Assembly (NCBI GenBank): GCA_016302195.1
Contig: JAEDOA010000068.1
Coordinates: forward strand, 1-7,903
Direction: 5' to 3'
DNA length: 7,903 nucleotides
From: Erysipelotrichaceae bacterium
Lineage (GTDB): Bacteria; Bacillota_I; Bacilli_A; Erysipelotrichales; Erysipelotrichaceae
Position numbers and translations under genes: made by a program. Below are positions 5,707-7,903 of this stretch, piece by piece. Every line of letters begins with the position of its first letter. Within the stretch, counting starts at the first letter, position 1. The notes under the pieces are model-generated. The model was not told the origin of the DNA. It searched no databases and saw only the letters and a program-made list of their open reading frames with translations.

Positions 5707-5727
5707 AAAAAGGGGATGAGTTCCCCT
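5707..5727 (-). terminator. Intrinsic terminator overlapping the HAD gene stop codon
   Basis: In minus-strand sense, AGGGGA (5727-5722) pairs with TCCCCT (5716-5711) across a 5-base loop, ACTCA. The final T runs on into four more T (5710-5707). The first stem bases are the AG of the TAG stop codon at 5728-5726. It ends the three-gene operon to the right. Confidence 0.8.
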
Positions 5728-6436
5728 AAATAATAGAATCTAAATAAACTTTTAAATCATCGAAGTTTCCCTGTGGGTAAGAAGAAGTGTCTAATTCTTT
5801 TTTATTCAACAGGCATTCAGTTAATAAAAAAACTTTCATCCCATAATTAGCTACCACCATATCTTCACTAACATCATTTCCCACCATTACACAATTTGAG
5901 AAATCAACATTTATTCTATCGCAGACTTCTTTGTAATACATAATGTTAGGTTTACAATAGTGACTGTTTTCATAAGTAGTAAAAATGCTAAAATCATTTT
6001 TATCTAATCCAGCCCAGCTAATTCTGCTTTCTGTAGCAATACTAGGAAAGATTGGATTGGTAGCCAAAGCCACTTCAATGTTTCTATCTTTAAGATACTT
6101 TACAATTTGAGCTGCCTTTGGATTAAAGCCACAGTGCTTTTGACCTTGTTGAAACTCTTTTCTATAGAATTCTTCAAATAAAGGTAAATCATTATCCACC
6201 CTATCGCCATAGATTTGTCTAAAACTATCCCAGAAAGCCTCACAATTAGTTTTACTTCCATCATTTAAAACCATCGCTTTTGTGCCTTGCCATACTGCCT
6301 TAATAAGCTGGTCAGGTTGATAGCCGTATTGGGCCATTTTGCCAGCCAATAGTTTGAAATAAACTTGAGTAAAATAATCATTATCCATTGGTAATAAAGT
6401 ACCATCCAAATCAAATAAAACTGTTGTAATTGCCAT
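5726..6436 (-). CDS. HAD-superfamily hydrolase, probable phosphatase
   Basis: The 236-residue cytosolic protein has all four HAD motifs. Motif I is FDLDGT (8-13) with nucleophile Asp9 and acid/base Asp11. Motif II is LATN (124-127) with Thr126. Motif III is Lys162 in CKPN. Motif IV is GNDVSED (186-192) with Asp188 and Asp192. The roughly 100 residues between motifs I and II form a helical C1 cap, placing it with subfamily I enzymes such as phosphoglycolate-type phosphatases. The overall pattern, including LLPMDND after motif I and ATNPIFP around motif II, is that of a conserved Firmicutes HAD family without an assigned substrate. GAGGTG lies six bases before the ATG, and the gene begins 11 bp after the PHP gene stop. 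It is last in a GNAT-PHP-HAD operon. Phosphatase activity is likely; the substrate is not inferable. Confidence 0.92.
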   Translation of the reverse strand: MAITTVLFDLDGTLLPMDNDYFTQVYFKLLAGKMAQYGYQPDQLIKAVWQGTKAMVLNDGSKTNCEAFWDSFRQIYGDRVDNDLPLFEEFYRKEFQQGQKHCGFNPKAAQIVKYLKDRNIEVALATNPIFPSIATESRISWAGLDKNDFSIFTTYENSHYCKPNIMYYKEVCDRINVDFSNCVMVGNDVSEDMVVANYGMKVFLLTECLLNKKELDTSSYPQGNFDDLKVYLDSII

Positions 6437-6447
6437 TTGTACACCTC

Positions 6448-7290
6448 TTATTCTTCTAACAAATGGTATATTGGATTCATTTTTTGATAGGTGCAGAAAT
6501 ACTCAAACCCCAAATCAGATAGATATTTCTTTGTATTAACAAAGTTACATGCTAATTGTCCCTTGCGGTGACTATCGGAACCTAAAGTGATAATCTTTCC
6601 TCCTAATTCCTTATAAAGCAATAATATGTCCTTGCCTGGAGTGCTATCTTTTAGACCGTAACGAACATTTGAAGTATTTACTTCAATGCCTTTACCAGCT
6701 TTAATAACAATCTTTAGTATTTCTCTTATCAAATCCTTGTTTTTCTCAAAAGGATAAATACCATTTCTATCATATCTAACAATGCTGTCTAAATGCCCTA
6801 AAACGCAATAATTTTGATAATTATTAATCAAGTTGTATATCTCTTGGTAATATCTATCATTGTATTGTTTTTGGCTTCTATTTAATTGAAACTCATCAGT
6901 CCAAATGCCATGATCATCAATAGCGTGAACCGACAAAATAACAAAATCCAAATCGTAAAGTGAATATAATTGTTCAAATTGGCTAATCCAGGGCATTTGC
7001 ATGCCAAATTCATAGCCAAATTTAATAGTAATCTTATCTTGATATTCTCTATGAAATCTTTTGATTTGCTGGCTGCTTATCACATGATCTGTCATATATA
7101 AAGAACGATTAAGCTTCTTTTTTTCGCTATCAGATAAACCATCAGGCCAGCTTTTTAATAAACCAAAATCAATATGATCGGTTATGCATATCTCATCTAG
7201 ACCTAACTCAATGGCATCTTCTATTACCTGTTGCATGGGATAATCACTATCAGGCGAGAAATTAGTATGAACATGATAATCTGCTAACAT
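6448..7290 (-). CDS. PHP-domain phosphoesterase, HisJ-type histidinol-phosphatase family
   Basis: The 280-residue protein has the metal-binding residues of a PHP phosphatase. They are DYHVHT (His6, His8), ITDH (Asp38, His39), GYEFG (Glu94), SVHAID (His122), LGHLD (His166) and GSDSH (Asp239, His241). Length and motif order match the HisJ family, whose characterised members remove phosphate from histidinol phosphate in histidine synthesis. No other his gene is present here, so a histidine role is uncertain and another small phosphate ester is equally possible. The start is supported by GAAGGTG five bases before the ATG. This start overlaps the end of the acetyltransferase gene by 7 bp, indicating translational coupling. 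All catalytic positions appear intact. Confidence 0.9.
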   Translation of the reverse strand: MLADYHVHTNFSPDSDYPMQQVIEDAIELGLDEICITDHIDFGLLKSWPDGLSDSEKKKLNRSLYMTDHVISSQQIKRFHREYQDKITIKFGYEFGMQMPWISQFEQLYSLYDLDFVILSVHAIDDHGIWTDEFQLNRSQKQYNDRYYQEIYNLINNYQNYCVLGHLDSIVRYDRNGIYPFEKNKDLIREILKIVIKAGKGIEVNTSNVRYGLKDSTPGKDILLLYKELGGKIITLGSDSHRKGQLACNFVNTKKYLSDLGFEYFCTYQKMNPIYHLLEE

Positions 7291-7835
7291 AGAGCACCTT
7301 CTTTACTTTCTAAATAATCTCTTCTAGTTAATACATTTATCTGATAGTGTTGATCATCACCACAATAATCTTCAAAGAATTGGAAACCAGCCTTCTGGAA
7401 TACTCGTGCTAATTGATGATTATCAGCCTCATTAGCCGAGAAAATATACTCCATGTCATATCTTTCAAACAAATCAAAGCACAACGCCTTCAATGACTCA
7501 ACCATTAATCCCTGACCCCAATATTCACTGGCTAAAGCGAAATCTAATCTTAAAGTATTAAACTGTTGAAAGCCATCCACTCTATCTTCGTCAGATAATC
7601 TTAAAAATCCTATTATTTCACCGCAATAATCGATTGCTAACGAATCTTTTCTATTTACAAAATCAGCAAATCTCAATTTGCAGTCTTCCCTATTGTTACA
7701 ATTTTGCCATCCTATTAATTTTGTAAAGGACACTGCTGAAGCATACTTATAAACATCATTAAAATCTGCTTGAACAAAAGGTCTAATACATAATCGTGTA
7801 GTGTTATAACGCATATCACTAATATCAATATTCAT
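7284..7835 (-). CDS. GNAT-family N-acetyltransferase
   Basis: The 183-residue cytosolic enzyme probably transfers an acetyl group from acetyl-CoA to an amine. RLCIRPF near the start is typical of the RimJ/RimL-like branch. EYWGQGLMVESL is the acetyl-CoA pyrophosphate loop (motif A, Q-G-L-M pattern). The downstream NHQLARVFQKAGF is the motif B helix with its conserved Asn and Gly-Phe. I chose the ATG at 7835, not the in-frame ATG at 7865. AAGGAGGAGAGG (7842-7853) stands just before 7835, while 7865 would put this ribosome binding site inside the coding sequence and lies at the predicted transcription start. It is first in the operon and overlaps the PHP gene by 7 bp. The substrate is unknown. 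Confidence 0.9.
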   Translation of the reverse strand: MNIDISDMRYNTTRLCIRPFVQADFNDVYKYASAVSFTKLIGWQNCNNREDCKLRFADFVNRKDSLAIDYCGEIIGFLRLSDEDRVDGFQQFNTLRLDFALASEYWGQGLMVESLKALCFDLFERYDMEYIFSANEADNHQLARVFQKAGFQFFEDYCGDDQHYQINVLTRRDYLESKEGALC

Positions 7836-7841
7836 AAGTTT

Positions 7842-7853
7842 CCTCTCCTCCTT
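7842..7853 (-). promoter_or_regulatory. Ribosome binding site that fixes the acetyltransferase start
   Basis: AAGGAGG (7847-7853) and the adjoining AGAGG (7842-7846) lie 11 and 6 bases before the ATG at 7835. This is the strongest Shine-Dalgarno sequence in the window and argues against the upstream in-frame ATG at 7865. Confidence 0.85.
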
Positions 7854-7869
7854 AAAACGTAACAAAACT

Positions 7870-7898
7870 ATTTTAATTCAAATAGAAATGATAATCAA
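7870..7898 (-). promoter_or_regulatory. Sigma-A-type promoter of the GNAT-PHP-HAD operon
   Basis: In minus-strand sense, TTGATT (7898-7893, four of six) and TAAAAT (7875-7870, five of six) are spaced by exactly 17 bp. The expected start point near 7863 gives a leader of about 28 nt that just contains the ribosome binding site. Confidence 0.7.
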
Positions 7899-7903
7899 CC
7901 CAA

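Noticed and set aside
7836..7865. Ten-codon N-terminal extension of the acetyltransferase
   Set aside because: It would place the only good ribosome binding site within the coding region and would start at about the predicted transcription start; the ATG at 7835 fits better.
1..7903. Recoded TGA (mycoplasma-type code), suggested by the absence of TGA stops
   Set aside because: Ten genes use eight TAA and two TAG stops, but the tryptophan codons I checked are TGG and no in-frame TGA appears in any gene. AT-rich stop preference is sufficient explanation.

Overview
The window comes from an AT-rich, low-GC Gram-positive bacterium (Bacillota). Ribosome binding sites are of the AGGAGG type, and every gene that ends in the window stops with TAA or TAG. 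The genes look like those of gut-associated Firmicutes (Erysipelotrichia or Clostridia-like), but the sequence does not fix the genus. All recognised genes lie on the minus strand, so transcription runs from high to low coordinates.

Right part (about 7900 down to 5707): a compact three-gene operon encodes a GNAT acetyltransferase, a PHP-domain phosphatase of the HisJ type and a HAD hydrolase. A good sigma-A-type promoter (7870-7898) precedes it and an intrinsic terminator overlapping the HAD stop codon (5707-5727) closes it. Next comes a small zinc-ribbon membrane protein (5263-5619) with its own extended -10 promoter and a terminator at 5157-5178.

Left part (about 5093 down to 1, running off the window): a surface-structure locus. 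It starts with a SipW-type signal peptidase (4353-4889). Five tandem paralogues of the TasA/CalY (camelysin) type follow, all with SipW-dependent signal peptides and no wall anchor. The last gene is the N-terminal 306 residues of a large Sec-exported adhesin with an Ig-like region and MucBP/InlB-B-like repeats. The inferred picture is one dedicated peptidase processing five fibre-type subunits, with an adhesin made from the same transcript. The order sipW first, then tasA/calY-like genes, recalls the Bacillus cereus arrangement, but the array here is larger.

Two control elements stand out. The only good -10 box upstream of sipW sits 4 bp from an uninterrupted run of 17 T (5074-5090, minus-strand sense), which fills the -35/-10 spacer. 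This is the layout of a slippage-controlled, phase-variable promoter. Between the fourth and fifth fibre-type genes lie two strong hairpins that share five bases and lack a U-tract (1555-1618), suggesting RNA processing or differential expression within the operon. A 27-residue membrane-peptide ORF in the sipW leader is a third, weaker candidate.
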